44,222 bases of DNA, taken from positions 1-44,222 of the forward strand of contig CAZVYG010000036.1 of assembly GCA_964631605.1 (NCBI GenBank), in the 5' to 3' direction. The notes beneath the pieces were generated by a model that was not told where the DNA came from, searched no databases, and saw only the letters and a program-made list of their open reading frames with translations. The translations under genes were made by a program, and so were the position numbers. Positions within the stretch are counted from its first letter, which is position 1; every line of letters starts with the position of its first letter. Shown one piece after another: positions 1-8,277 of the stretch. This DNA is from JARKQH01 sp964631605. GTDB taxonomy: Bacteria > Verrucomicrobiota > Verrucomicrobiia > Limisphaerales > UBA8199.

Positions 1-117
1 TTGCTCGATTCGGTCGAGTTCATGCATACCCCGATCGCGCTCTGGTTGTCGCTCTTTGTTGGCAGCGGTGTCACGGTTTGGGCAATCCGCTGCCTCATGA
101 AGCAAGAGGACCAGTAA
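1..117 (+). CDS. C-terminal end of a membrane protein (partial)
   Basis: An open frame enters the window and stops at TAA 115-117, giving the last 38 residues of a longer protein. Residues about 10-31 of the visible piece (T-P-I-A-L-W-L-S-L-F-V-G...) form one hydrophobic stretch compatible with a final transmembrane helix, followed by a short polar tail ending K-Q-E-D-Q. The family cannot be recognised from so little sequence. The true start lies outside the window. Confidence 0.5.
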   Translation: MLDSVEFMHTPIALWLSLFVGSGVTVWAIRCLMKQEDQ

Positions 118-463
118 GCTGGGGCGCCTCGAGGCAGCGCCTTGACGGGCGCGTTGCTTTTCTCCGCGCTGGTGCGGATGAAACGCCGCAAGACCGAGGC
201 GGCGAAAACCAGCCGAGAGGAGCAACCATAGGACTTCGCTTATCGGCGCCCTAATGGCGTCAGTTAATGAGAATGTCATATCTCCGGGAGCTCGTGACTG
301 GGTTGGGGTATCCCAGGGGCTGCCGGGATGTCAATGAACGATTACGTTCTCATGGACCTCTTCAGGCGACCATCACCTCGCTGGGCGGCGGCAAATTCCG
401 CGCCGTCCGTGCCGTCGGCGGCGCCGCGCAATTCCACCGCATCCGGCGGTAAAAGCAGCGCGG
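118..463. other. Gene-poor stretch with a possible 3' gene remnant
   Basis: No convincing gene fills these 346 bases. On the plus strand, about 361-452, a short frame reads T-S-L-G-G-G-K-F-R-A-V... and ends F-H-R-I-R-R-stop. This resembles the closing beta strand of secreted adhesin-like proteins and may be the scar of a deleted gene. The upstream part of that frame shows nothing recognisable. I see no RNA gene or clear terminator. Confidence 0.25.
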
Positions 464-1375
464 TCAGGCGCCCAGCACGCCGCGGAGGAATTTGCAGTTG
501 GCCTGGTAGCTCTCGAGCAGGGGCTTGCCGGGCGGCACCGCCCCTTCGATCTGCACCCAGCCGGAGTACTGAATGTCGTCCAGGGCCGCGCGAACCCTGG
601 CAAAGTCCACTTTGCCCTCGCCCAGCAAGGCGCCGTTTTCCTTGGCGTGCAGTTCGCAAATGCGGTCGCCGAGGAGGCGGATTTCGCGATAGATGTCGTA
701 CCCACGGTCGTTCGAGTTGCAGACGTCGTAATAAACCCGGACGGCTTTGGAACCGACCCGCTCCAGGATGTCCAGATGCTGCTCGGCGCTGAGCCAGCTT
801 TCGATGCCGAGGATGACACCGGCTTTCTCGGCTTTCGGGGCCACGGCTTTCAACCGGCGCACGACCTCGTCCACGCCGGCCGGGTCGTCGCGCAAGTCTC
901 CTTTGCCGAAGAACGCCAGCAACACCACCCGCACGCCCAGGGCGGCGCACACGCCGACCGAATCGCTCACCCACGCGACGGTGCGGGGGTCGCTCTTGTA
1001 AGGAACCTCGTTGAGCTCGCCGATGGCCAGCGAGGCGATCTCCAAACCCGCCTTGCGCGCGGCGGCCCGGTATTGCTGCTGCACCTCCGCCTTCCGCAGC
1101 CGCATGTCATCGGCGGCAGTCCCGAGGCTCACCTGCACGCCATCCAGGCCGATGGCTTTCGCCACCTCGAACGCCGCCGGGTCGCCGCGTTTGCCCAGCG
1201 ACCAGTCGCACGCGCCGATTCTAAACCGGCGTTCGCCGGAAGCAGCCAGCAACGGCCCGTAGGCGGAGGCGAGGGCCAGTCCCGCCGCGGCTTGCGTCCA
1301 GCGCCGCAGCATCTGGCGGCGGGTTAACCGCAGGGTTCGGTCCGGAAAGGCGTTCGGATTCAGGGGCTGGAGCAT
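464..1375 (-). CDS. Tat-exported sugar phosphate isomerase/epimerase-like TIM-barrel protein
   Basis: 303 residues. The N-terminus carries a twin-arginine type leader (T-R-R-Q-M-L-R-R near residues 18-25, then a hydrophobic A/L-rich stretch to about 46), so export by Tat is likely. The mature part fits the xylose-isomerase-like / AP-endonuclease-2 TIM-barrel superfamily: strands with G-I-E-S-W, Y-Y-D-V-C-N-S and E-L-H-A-K-E-N carry the metal-binding acidic and His residues seen in this family, and the end (V-Q-I-E-G) is the usual last strand. Such proteins isomerise or epimerise sugars, or cleave modified sugars, but the substrate cannot be read here. It is transcribed away from the purple-acid-phosphatase-like gene, 54 bases apart, so the two probably share a divergent promoter region. 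Confidence 0.8.
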   Translation of the reverse strand: MLQPLNPNAFPDRTLRLTRRQMLRRWTQAAAGLALASAYGPLLAASGERRFRIGACDWSLGKRGDPAAFEVAKAIGLDGVQVSLGTAADDMRLRKAEVQQQYRAAARKAGLEIASLAIGELNEVPYKSDPRTVAWVSDSVGVCAALGVRVVLLAFFGKGDLRDDPAGVDEVVRRLKAVAPKAEKAGVILGIESWLSAEQHLDILERVGSKAVRVYYDVCNSNDRGYDIYREIRLLGDRICELHAKENGALLGEGKVDFARVRAALDDIQYSGWVQIEGAVPPGKPLLESYQANCKFLRGVLGA

Positions 1376-1429
1376 CTTGGTTTCAAGTTTGGCGTGGCCT
1401 CAGGCGGGAAATCAAATCATAATTAACCC

Positions 1430-3238
1430 ATGAAGAAGTTGCGCGCGGCAAAGGTCCTTGGTCTGGTTGTGCTCGGCCTGACGGCCGCGCCGCTCGAGGC
1501 CCACGTGGGGCCGCATCCGTCGGTGCACGACACCGTTGCCGGTGTCATCGAGCGGATGAAGCGGCAGTTGAGCACCAACGAGCTTGCACGGCTCGACCCC
1601 CAGGCCGTCGAAAGATTTCTCACGGCGGCCGAACGCGAGATTCTGGCCACCGAGCACATTTCCTTCCGGGTGAATGTTCCGGTTCGCCTATCGGTCCTGC
1701 GCGATGCGCGGCTGGGGGAGGAACCCTTTTGGCTGCGCGCGCGTGGTTTTACCCAAACCGGGCTCACGATCAAGGAGGGGAGCGCGACCTTCGACGTGTG
1801 GCGGAAGGATTTTGACGCCGGGCCCATCGGGCTGGGGATTCATTCCTTTACCGGCAGCGGCAACCATTATCTCATCCTGCTCGCCCCGCAAAAGCCCGGC
1901 GACAAGGTCCAGGTCACCGAACTGTATCCCGGGCAGTTGCGCACGGCGGAATTTAGGGCCGGCGTCGAGCCGTATATTGACCAGCCGGCGAAGCTCAGCG
2001 CGGTGCCGGCCGAATTGGAGGGACAGCTACTCATCCGCACCGACACCGAGCGCGAAGAGGATGCCCGGCTGGTTAATCTGTTCCGGTGGACGCTTTACCC
2101 GGCCACGGAGAAGCCCGACCAGGTGGTGCTCACCTGGAGCGAAGACCCGCGCACGACGCAGACGATCCAATGGCGCACCAGCACCGCCGCGCCGCGGGGC
2201 TATGTTCAGTACCAGAAGAAATCCGATTACGCCCGCTTCAAGCCGAAACGCCCCCTGCGCGCGACCGCGACCACGACCCGCCTGGTGAGCCCCACTCTTG
2301 CCAACGACCCGGCGGTATGCCGCCACACCGCCGTGCTTCGCGACCTCGCCCCCGGCACCACCTATGTCTATTCCGTTGGCGACGGCGACGACGGCCATTG
2401 GACGGAACTGGCCGAGTTCACCACCGCCCCGGCGGGAGCGGAGCCCTTCTCGTTCATCTACATGGGCGACGCGCAGAACGGCCTGGATCGCTGGGGCACC
2501 CTGGTCCGCAACGCCTTCCGCTCCCGGCCCGACGCGCGGTTCTACATCATGGCGGGAGACCTGGTCAACCGGGGGGCGGAACGCAATGATTGGGACAGTC
2601 TGTTCCACAATGCGGCGGGCGTTTACGATCGGCGGCCGGTGGTGCCGGCCATCGGGAACCACGAATGCCAGGGCGGCCCTCCCCGGCTTTACCTCGAGCA
2701 GTTCGCCCTGCCCCGCAACGGCCCGCCCGGGCTCGAGCCCGAACGCGCCTACTCGTTTGAATACGCCAATGCGTTGTTCGTGATCCTGGACTCGAATTCC
2801 GACCCGTGGAAACAGGCGGGCTGGCTGGAACAAACGCTGGCGCAATCAAAGGCGACCTGGAAATTCGCGGTGTATCATCACCCGGCCTATTCCTCCGGCG
2901 GCAACCGCGACAACGCCGGGGTACGCGCCGCCTGGACCCCGCTGTTCGACAAATATCACGTGGACCTCGCGCTGCAAGGACATGACCACGCGTATCTGCG
3001 CACCTACCCGCTCAAAGCCAGCCGGCGCGTCCCCAGCCCCAAAGAGGGCACCGTCTATATCATTTCGGTTTCCGGAACCAAAATGTATAAACAGGATGCG
3101 CACGACTACACCGAGTTCGGCATGAGCAATGTTTCCACCTACCAGGTGCTGGACATCCAGATCAGCGGCCACCGCCTCGTTTACCGCGCCTACGACATTG
3201 ACGGCAAGCTGCGCGATGAGTTCGTCATCGAAAAATGA
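1430..3238 (+). CDS. Secreted purple-acid-phosphatase-like metallophosphoesterase
   Basis: 602 residues. It starts M-K-K-L with a hydrophobic signal peptide to about residue 25 (ending L-E-A-H). Residues about 30-210 are a family-specific N-terminal region. About 230-335 looks like the fibronectin-type III domain that precedes the catalytic domain in purple acid phosphatases (ending V-Y-S-V-G-D-G). The calcineurin-like domain follows with the full metal set: G-D347-A-Q, G-D377-L-V-N-R-G, G-N410-H411-E, H483-H484-P and G-H518-D-H520. All ligands are present, so it should be an active phosphomonoesterase or phosphodiesterase acting outside the cytoplasm. Its stop is 3 bases before the GH84 start, suggesting one transcript that may handle phosphorylated or glycosylated organic matter. 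The exact substrate is unknown. Confidence 0.85.
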   Translation: MKKLRAAKVLGLVVLGLTAAPLEAHVGPHPSVHDTVAGVIERMKRQLSTNELARLDPQAVERFLTAAEREILATEHISFRVNVPVRLSVLRDARLGEEPFWLRARGFTQTGLTIKEGSATFDVWRKDFDAGPIGLGIHSFTGSGNHYLILLAPQKPGDKVQVTELYPGQLRTAEFRAGVEPYIDQPAKLSAVPAELEGQLLIRTDTEREEDARLVNLFRWTLYPATEKPDQVVLTWSEDPRTTQTIQWRTSTAAPRGYVQYQKKSDYARFKPKRPLRATATTTRLVSPTLANDPAVCRHTAVLRDLAPGTTYVYSVGDGDDGHWTELAEFTTAPAGAEPFSFIYMGDAQNGLDRWGTLVRNAFRSRPDARFYIMAGDLVNRGAERNDWDSLFHNAAGVYDRRPVVPAIGNHECQGGPPRLYLEQFALPRNGPPGLEPERAYSFEYANALFVILDSNSDPWKQAGWLEQTLAQSKATWKFAVYHHPAYSSGGNRDNAGVRAAWTPLFDKYHVDLALQGHDHAYLRTYPLKASRRVPSPKEGTVYIISVSGTKMYKQDAHDYTEFGMSNVSTYQVLDIQISGHRLVYRAYDIDGKLRDEFVIEK

Positions 3239-3241
3239 TTT

Positions 3242-4603
3242 ATGACCGGCGCCGAACCCCCCTTCCTGGCCGGCGTCATCGAAGGCTTCTACGGGCCGCC
3301 GTGGTCGCCGACCGAGCGCCTCGAGTTGCTCGATTGGATGGCCGCCTGGGGTTTGAACACCTATGCCTACGCCCCCAAGGATGATCTCAAACATCGCGCC
3401 CTGTGGCGCGAGCCCTATTCCGAGGCGGAAGCGCGGACGCTGGCCGATTTGATTCGCGCCGCGGACCAGCGCCAAATCCAGTTCATTTACGCGCTCAGCC
3501 CCGGCCTGGATATTCGTTACAGCGACGAAACCGAGCGCGACCTGCTGCGGCGGCGTTTCGACCAGCTCCTCGCCCTGGGCTGTCGCCAGTTCGCCCTGCT
3601 CTTTGACGACATCCCGGACGCTCTAAACGCTGCTGACCGCGAGCGCTTCGGCTCGTTCGCCGCCGCGCAATGCCACGTGGCCAACGCGCTCTTTGGCTGG
3701 ACCCGCGAGCGCTGCCCCCAGGCCCGCTTTTTCTTTTGTCCGACTGCTTATTGCGAGCGCATGGCCGCGGCTCAACTCGGCGGTCCGCATTATCTTGCCA
3801 CGGTTGGCTCCCAACTGGCGCCCGAGATTGACGTGTTCTGGACCGGCCCGGAAATCATCTCGCGCGAGATTTCCGCCGCCCACGTGCGCACATGGCAGCC
3901 GGTGCTCCGCCGCAAGCCGGTGATTTGGGACAACCTGCACGCCAACGACTACGACGGACGCCGCTTTTTCTGCGGGCCTTACGCCGGGCGCCCCCTGGAA
4001 TTGCGGGCCGAGGTCACGGGATTGCTGGCCAATCCGAACACCGAGTTCCCCTTGAATTTTGTTCCGTTGCGCACTCTGGCCGCATTCACGCGCCTGCCCC
4101 TCACGGCGGAATGGGACCCCCGCCGGGCTTATCTCTCCGCCATGGGCGAATGGCTGCCGCACTTCGCCACCCTCGGCCCGCCCCTCCCCCTCGAGGACCT
4201 GATTGTCTTCGGCGACTGTTACTACCTCCCGCATGAGGAGGGCCCCGAAGCCGAAGCGTTCTACCAATCCACGCGCGCCCTTCTGGCCCAAGACCCCGCC
4301 GGCTGGGGCGAGGCGGCGGCGGCCTGGCGCCGGCAGGCCGCGCGTCTGCTGCGCTTTTGCGCCCGCCTGACCGAGTTGCGCCGGCGACCCTTGTTTTACG
4401 CCCTGTTCCGGCGGGCGTGGGAGTTGCGCGAGGAACTCGCCTTGCTGGATTATTACGTCGAATTCAAGTCCCGGCCGGGACAGGCCGCGGCGCCGTGCCG
4501 CTCGGATTTTCATCAGCCCGGCGTCTTCCGCGGCGGCCTGGTGGCGCGCCTCCAGCAGCTTTTGCATCTCGCGCCCGATGGCGCCTGGTCGCCCGGCCCT
4601 TGA
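3242..4603 (+). CDS. GH84 O-GlcNAcase / beta-N-acetylglucosaminidase-like enzyme
   Basis: 453 residues with no signal peptide, so probably cytoplasmic. The opening G-V-I-E-G-F-Y-G-P-P-W is the GH84 hallmark found in bacterial NagJ-type enzymes and human O-GlcNAcase. The catalytic Asp pair is D122-D123 in L-F-D-D-I-P-D. Other family strands are visible (Y-A-P-K-D-D-L-K-H, W-D-N-L-H-A-N-D-Y-D-G). The family uses substrate-assisted catalysis to remove beta-linked GlcNAc from proteins or glycans. Length covers the catalytic barrel plus a helical C-terminal part. The gene sits 3 bases after the phosphatase gene and 59 bases before a GNAT, and the GH84-GNAT pairing mirrors the two ends of the eukaryotic enzyme. 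Family assignment is firm; the natural substrate is not. Confidence 0.9.
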   Translation: MTGAEPPFLAGVIEGFYGPPWSPTERLELLDWMAAWGLNTYAYAPKDDLKHRALWREPYSEAEARTLADLIRAADQRQIQFIYALSPGLDIRYSDETERDLLRRRFDQLLALGCRQFALLFDDIPDALNAADRERFGSFAAAQCHVANALFGWTRERCPQARFFFCPTAYCERMAAAQLGGPHYLATVGSQLAPEIDVFWTGPEIISREISAAHVRTWQPVLRRKPVIWDNLHANDYDGRRFFCGPYAGRPLELRAEVTGLLANPNTEFPLNFVPLRTLAAFTRLPLTAEWDPRRAYLSAMGEWLPHFATLGPPLPLEDLIVFGDCYYLPHEEGPEAEAFYQSTRALLAQDPAGWGEAAAAWRRQAARLLRFCARLTELRRRPLFYALFRRAWELREELALLDYYVEFKSRPGQAAAPCRSDFHQPGVFRGGLVARLQQLLHLAPDGAWSPGP

Positions 4604-4662
4604 CCGGATGACCGCGGGTCTTCTAAAGTCCCGGCAGAAACAAGCCACTGCATTGCCGCGGC

Positions 4663-5298
4663 ATGAACGACTTCATTATTCGGCCCGCCCGGCCCGGCGA
4701 CGAGCCCGGGGCCTATTACGTCTGCTTGAAAACCGGCGACTTCGGCAAGGACGGCGAGCCCTTTTATCGGGAGGACCCCGACGCGCTGGGCCGGATTTTT
4801 GTCGGCCCGTATCTGGCCTACGAGCCCGAGCTGGCCTTGATCCTGGAGGACGACCAAGGCATCTGCGGCTACGCCCTGGGGGCGTTTGATTCACGAGCGT
4901 TTTACGCGCGGTACGAAGCCGAGTGGCGGCCGGCGTTGTGCGCCCGGTTCCCCGAGCCGCAGGGGGATCCCAGCCAATGGACCCGCGTCCAGACGGTCTA
5001 TTATTGGTATCACCACCCGGATTATTTCACCCCCGAGCCGTATGCCGCCCACCCGTCGCACCTGCATATTGACCTGCTGCCGCGAGCGCAGGGCCGCGGT
5101 TATGGCCGGCGCATGCTCGAGCAGGTCATGGACAAGCTCCGCCAGCGCGGTTCCCCGGGGGCGCACCTGGGCGTCAGCACGTTAAACCAGCCCGCCCTGG
5201 GCTTCTACCTCCGGCTCGGCTTCCGCGAGCTGGTCCGCGTCGGCTCGGGCGCCGACGGTTGCATTTACCTCGGCAAATCCTTTGCCGCATCGCCGTGA
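4663..5298 (+). CDS. GNAT acetyltransferase resembling the O-GlcNAcase HAT-like domain
   Basis: 211 residues, a GCN5-related N-acetyltransferase. The acetyl-CoA loop is visible as R-A-Q143-G-R-G-Y-G148-R-R-M, preceded by the beta-4 strand S-H-L-H-I-D-L-L-P and followed by the usual G-V-S-T-L-N-Q-P-A-L-G-F-Y-L-R-L-G-F ending. The long insert before the core (Y-Y-W-Y-H-H-P-D-Y-F and P-Y-A-A-H-P-S-H-L) is typical of the subgroup that resembles the C-terminal pseudo-HAT domain of human O-GlcNAcase. In the bacterial form the acetyl-CoA loop is intact, so it may be active, unlike the human domain. It lies 59 bases after the GH84 gene. The acceptor is unknown; an amino sugar or peptide amine would fit the context. 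Confidence 0.85.
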   Translation: MNDFIIRPARPGDEPGAYYVCLKTGDFGKDGEPFYREDPDALGRIFVGPYLAYEPELALILEDDQGICGYALGAFDSRAFYARYEAEWRPALCARFPEPQGDPSQWTRVQTVYYWYHHPDYFTPEPYAAHPSHLHIDLLPRAQGRGYGRRMLEQVMDKLRQRGSPGAHLGVSTLNQPALGFYLRLGFRELVRVGSGADGCIYLGKSFAASP

Positions 5299-5366
5299 GG
5301 CTTCGCGCCTGACTCGCACCCCCGGAATGCCAAACCCATGAACCCAGCCCGAACCTCGGAGGCGGT

Positions 5367-6647
5367 GTGAGCCGCGCGACCGCCTGGTTGAACCAGTACC
5401 TCGTGCCGCCGCTGACGGCGCTGAGCGAGAACACCTACCTGTCGGCCATCCGCGCCGGGATGGTGTCGGTGGTGCCGCTGACCATCATTGGCGGCCTGTT
5501 TCTGATCGTGTGTTTCCTGCCGGTGAGCGGCTGGGACAAGGTGGTGGCGCCGTGGCTGCCGCTCTTGCAGGTGCCGGTCACCGCCACGTTCGGCCTGCTG
5601 GCGGTTTTCGTCTGCTTCTCGATTGGCTATGATCTCGGCAAACGGCTCAGGCAGGAGGCGGTGGTCAGCGCCACGATCGCCACCGTGGTCTTTCTCATGA
5701 TCCAGCTCAAGCTGGGTGAAAAACCCGAGGACACCGCCTTCGCCATGGAAAGCCTGGGTTCCAAGGGGCTGTTCACCGCGGTGCTGGTCGCGCTGATTTG
5801 TGTCCGCATTCAGAAGCTCTTCGCCGACCACAACCTGGTCATCCGGCTGCCGGCCAACGTCCCGGCGATTGTTTACGAATCCTTCGTCTCGCTCATCCCG
5901 CTGTTCTTTCTCGTGCTGCTGTTCTGGCTGATTCGTTTTGTGCTGGGGGTGGACATTGACCGGCTGGTGCAGACGGCATTTCAGCCGGTGGTCTTTGCGC
6001 TGAACACCCTGCCGGGCATCCTGGTATATGCGTTTCTGGTCACGCTGTTGTGGTCTGTTGGCATCAATGGCGACAACGCCATGGACGCGATTGTCGCGCC
6101 GATCTTCCTGCAATACCTCGCCGCCAATGTCGAGGCGATGACCGCCGGACAACCGCTCCCCTACGTGACCGCCTACGGCTTCTTCACCGCCTTCGTCAAC
6201 GTGGGCGGCACGGGGGCCACCCTGGGGCTGGCGCTCGTCATGTTGAACTCCAGGGAGCCGGGCTATCGCAAGGTCAGCCGCCTGTCGCTGCCCACCCAGG
6301 TGTTCCAGATCAACGAACCGATCTTCTTTGGCTTTCCCATTGTTCTGAATCCCATCTTCATGGTTCCTTACATTCTCAACGCGCTGCTGCTGACCGCCAG
6401 CACCTTCCTCCTCATGCAATGGGGCGTCATCCACAAACCGTTCGTCAACGTCCCCTGGACCACCCCTCCCATCATTGGGCATTACCTGGTCACCGGCGGG
6501 GACTGGAAGGCGGCGGTTTGGGGGGCGCTCTCCATTGGAATCGCCATGGTGATCTATTATCCCTTTGCCAAGGCCGCCGAACGCCAGCGACTGAAGGCCG
6601 AGGCGCAAAGCGCCGCGCCAGACAGAAGGGTTGTCGGGGCGCCGTGA
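5367..6647 (+). CDS. PTS EIIC permease of the lactose/cellobiose type
   Basis: 426 residues, an integral membrane protein with about ten hydrophobic segments. The diagnostic EIIC signature is I315-N-E-P-I-F-F-G-F-P followed by N-P-I-F-M-V-P-Y, as in the cellobiose/lactose/chitobiose permeases. The start is GTG at 5367 with GGAGG four to five bases upstream. No EIIA or EIIB, and no HPr or EI, occurs in the window, so it must use partners elsewhere or act as a stand-alone transporter. The C-terminus is a short soluble tail (about residue 405 on). It follows GH84 and GNAT genes by 68 bases, so chitobiose or GlcNAc oligomers are plausible substrates, but that rests only on context. Confidence 0.88.
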   Translation: MSRATAWLNQYLVPPLTALSENTYLSAIRAGMVSVVPLTIIGGLFLIVCFLPVSGWDKVVAPWLPLLQVPVTATFGLLAVFVCFSIGYDLGKRLRQEAVVSATIATVVFLMIQLKLGEKPEDTAFAMESLGSKGLFTAVLVALICVRIQKLFADHNLVIRLPANVPAIVYESFVSLIPLFFLVLLFWLIRFVLGVDIDRLVQTAFQPVVFALNTLPGILVYAFLVTLLWSVGINGDNAMDAIVAPIFLQYLAANVEAMTAGQPLPYVTAYGFFTAFVNVGGTGATLGLALVMLNSREPGYRKVSRLSLPTQVFQINEPIFFGFPIVLNPIFMVPYILNALLLTASTFLLMQWGVIHKPFVNVPWTTPPIIGHYLVTGGDWKAAVWGALSIGIAMVIYYPFAKAAERQRLKAEAQSAAPDRRVVGAP

Positions 6648-6801
6648 ACCCAGGCCGCCCAACAGCGCCCCCCTCTTTCACGAGCAGGCAGGCCAGATCC
6701 ATCGGCGCACAATCCACTGGCAGAACGACCCGTTCTAGCGTATGGATAGGCCCGGCGTTTCACGCCGGAAGTTTCTGGAACATGGCTTATCGCATCTTTT
6801 T

Positions 6802-8271
6802 ATGTTTATCGTAATGGTGGCGCCGGAATGCGCTCCCGTCGCCAAGGTGGGCGGACTGGGGGACGTGGTCCACGGCCTTTCCAAGGAATTGGGCATTCGC
6901 GGTCACGCGGTGGAAATCATTCTGCCGAAGTATGACTGCATGCGCTACGACCGCATCTACGGGCTCACGATGAGCTACAAGGACCTGTGGGTGCCCTTTT
7001 ACGGCCAGTGGATTCATTGCGACGTCCAATTCGGCTGGGTGGACGGTTTGAAGTGCTTTTTCATTGACCCGCATTGCCCCCAGAACTTTTTCAACCGCGG
7101 GGTCTTCTACGGGCACAACGATGACGGGGCGCGGTTTGCCTTCTTCTGCCGGGCGGCGCTGGAGTTCATGCTCAAGGCCAACAAGCATCCCGACATCATC
7201 CATTGCCATGACTGGCAGACGGGTTTGGTGCCGGTGTTGCTGTACGAGGTGTATCAGCATTTGGGGATGCGCCATCCGCGGGTGTGTTACACGCTGCACA
7301 ACCTGGGCCACCAGGGCCACCAGGGCGAGCACATCCTCCGGCAGGTCGGCCTCAACCCCGCCGCCCTGATGACGCCGGACCGGTTGCTGGACGACCATCG
7401 TCCCGGCACGGTGAACCTCATGAAAGGGGGAATCGTGTATTCGAATTTTGTCACCACGGTGTCCCCGACCTACGCTCACGAAGTCCGCCACACCCACCTG
7501 GGCATGGGGCTGCAACGCATCCTCAACGTTCACGAACGCAAATTTGGCGGCATCCTCAATGGCGTGGATTACAACGTCTGGAATCCCGAGGTGGACACCC
7601 ACATTGCCCGGCGCTATTCGATCGCCACGCTGCAGGACAAGTACGAGAACAAATCCGCCCTCCGGCAGCGCCTGTGGCTCCGGCACGAGTACAAACCCAT
7701 CGTCAGTTTCGTGGGGCGGCTGGACCATCAGAAGGGCGTTCACCTGGTTTTTGACGCCGTGCCTTACTGCCTCAACAACGGCTGCCAGGTCGTCCTGCTG
7801 GGTTCCAGCCCGCACGGCCACATCAACGGCCTGTTCTGGCAGTTGAAACAGCGCTTCAACGATCACCCGGATTGTCACCTCGAAATTGGCTACGACGAGG
7901 ACCTCGCGCATCTGATTTATGCCGGGTCGGACCTGATTCTGGTGCCCAGCGAGTATGAACCGTGCGGCCTGACCCAGCTCATCGCGCTCAAGTATGGGAC
8001 GGTGCCGGTCGTTCGCAATACCGGCGGCCTGGCCGACACGGTTTTTGATGCCAACTACGCGCCCCGGCCCTATCACGAACGCAATGGGTATGTGTTCAAC
8101 GACTACAACTGGACGGGGCTTGAATCCGCGCTGCGGCGGGCCATCGGGATGTGGTATTCCTATCCGCAGCACTTTCGCGAGCTGATGGTCAACGGCATGC
8201 GCTGCGACTATTCCTGGAATCATCCCGGCCAGCATTACGTGAATATTTACGACTACATTCGTGAGCGTTGA
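6802..8271 (+). CDS. glgA: Glycogen synthase (ADP-glucose type, GT5)
   Basis: 489 residues from ATG 6802. The frame is open further up to 6742, but bacterial and plastid glycogen/starch synthases begin just before the nucleotide-sugar motif, and here M-F-I-V-M-V-A-P-E-C precedes K15-V-G-G-L19, so 6802 is preferred. The GT5 landmarks follow: H-C-H-D-W-Q-T-G, the Y-T-L-H-N-L-G-H-Q-G strand, G-I-L-N-G-V-D-Y-N-V-W-N-P, and E386-P-C-G-L-T-Q with G-G-L-A-D-T-V. It elongates alpha-1,4-glucan from ADP-glucose in the cytoplasm. It leads a tight cluster: the dikinase gene starts 6 bases after its stop. No obvious Shine-Dalgarno stands before 6802, so the start carries some doubt. Confidence 0.93.
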   Translation: MFIVMVAPECAPVAKVGGLGDVVHGLSKELGIRGHAVEIILPKYDCMRYDRIYGLTMSYKDLWVPFYGQWIHCDVQFGWVDGLKCFFIDPHCPQNFFNRGVFYGHNDDGARFAFFCRAALEFMLKANKHPDIIHCHDWQTGLVPVLLYEVYQHLGMRHPRVCYTLHNLGHQGHQGEHILRQVGLNPAALMTPDRLLDDHRPGTVNLMKGGIVYSNFVTTVSPTYAHEVRHTHLGMGLQRILNVHERKFGGILNGVDYNVWNPEVDTHIARRYSIATLQDKYENKSALRQRLWLRHEYKPIVSFVGRLDHQKGVHLVFDAVPYCLNNGCQVVLLGSSPHGHINGLFWQLKQRFNDHPDCHLEIGYDEDLAHLIYAGSDLILVPSEYEPCGLTQLIALKYGTVPVVRNTGGLADTVFDANYAPRPYHERNGYVFNDYNWTGLESALRRAIGMWYSYPQHFRELMVNGMRCDYSWNHPGQHYVNIYDYIRER

Positions 8272-8277
8272 AGTCCC

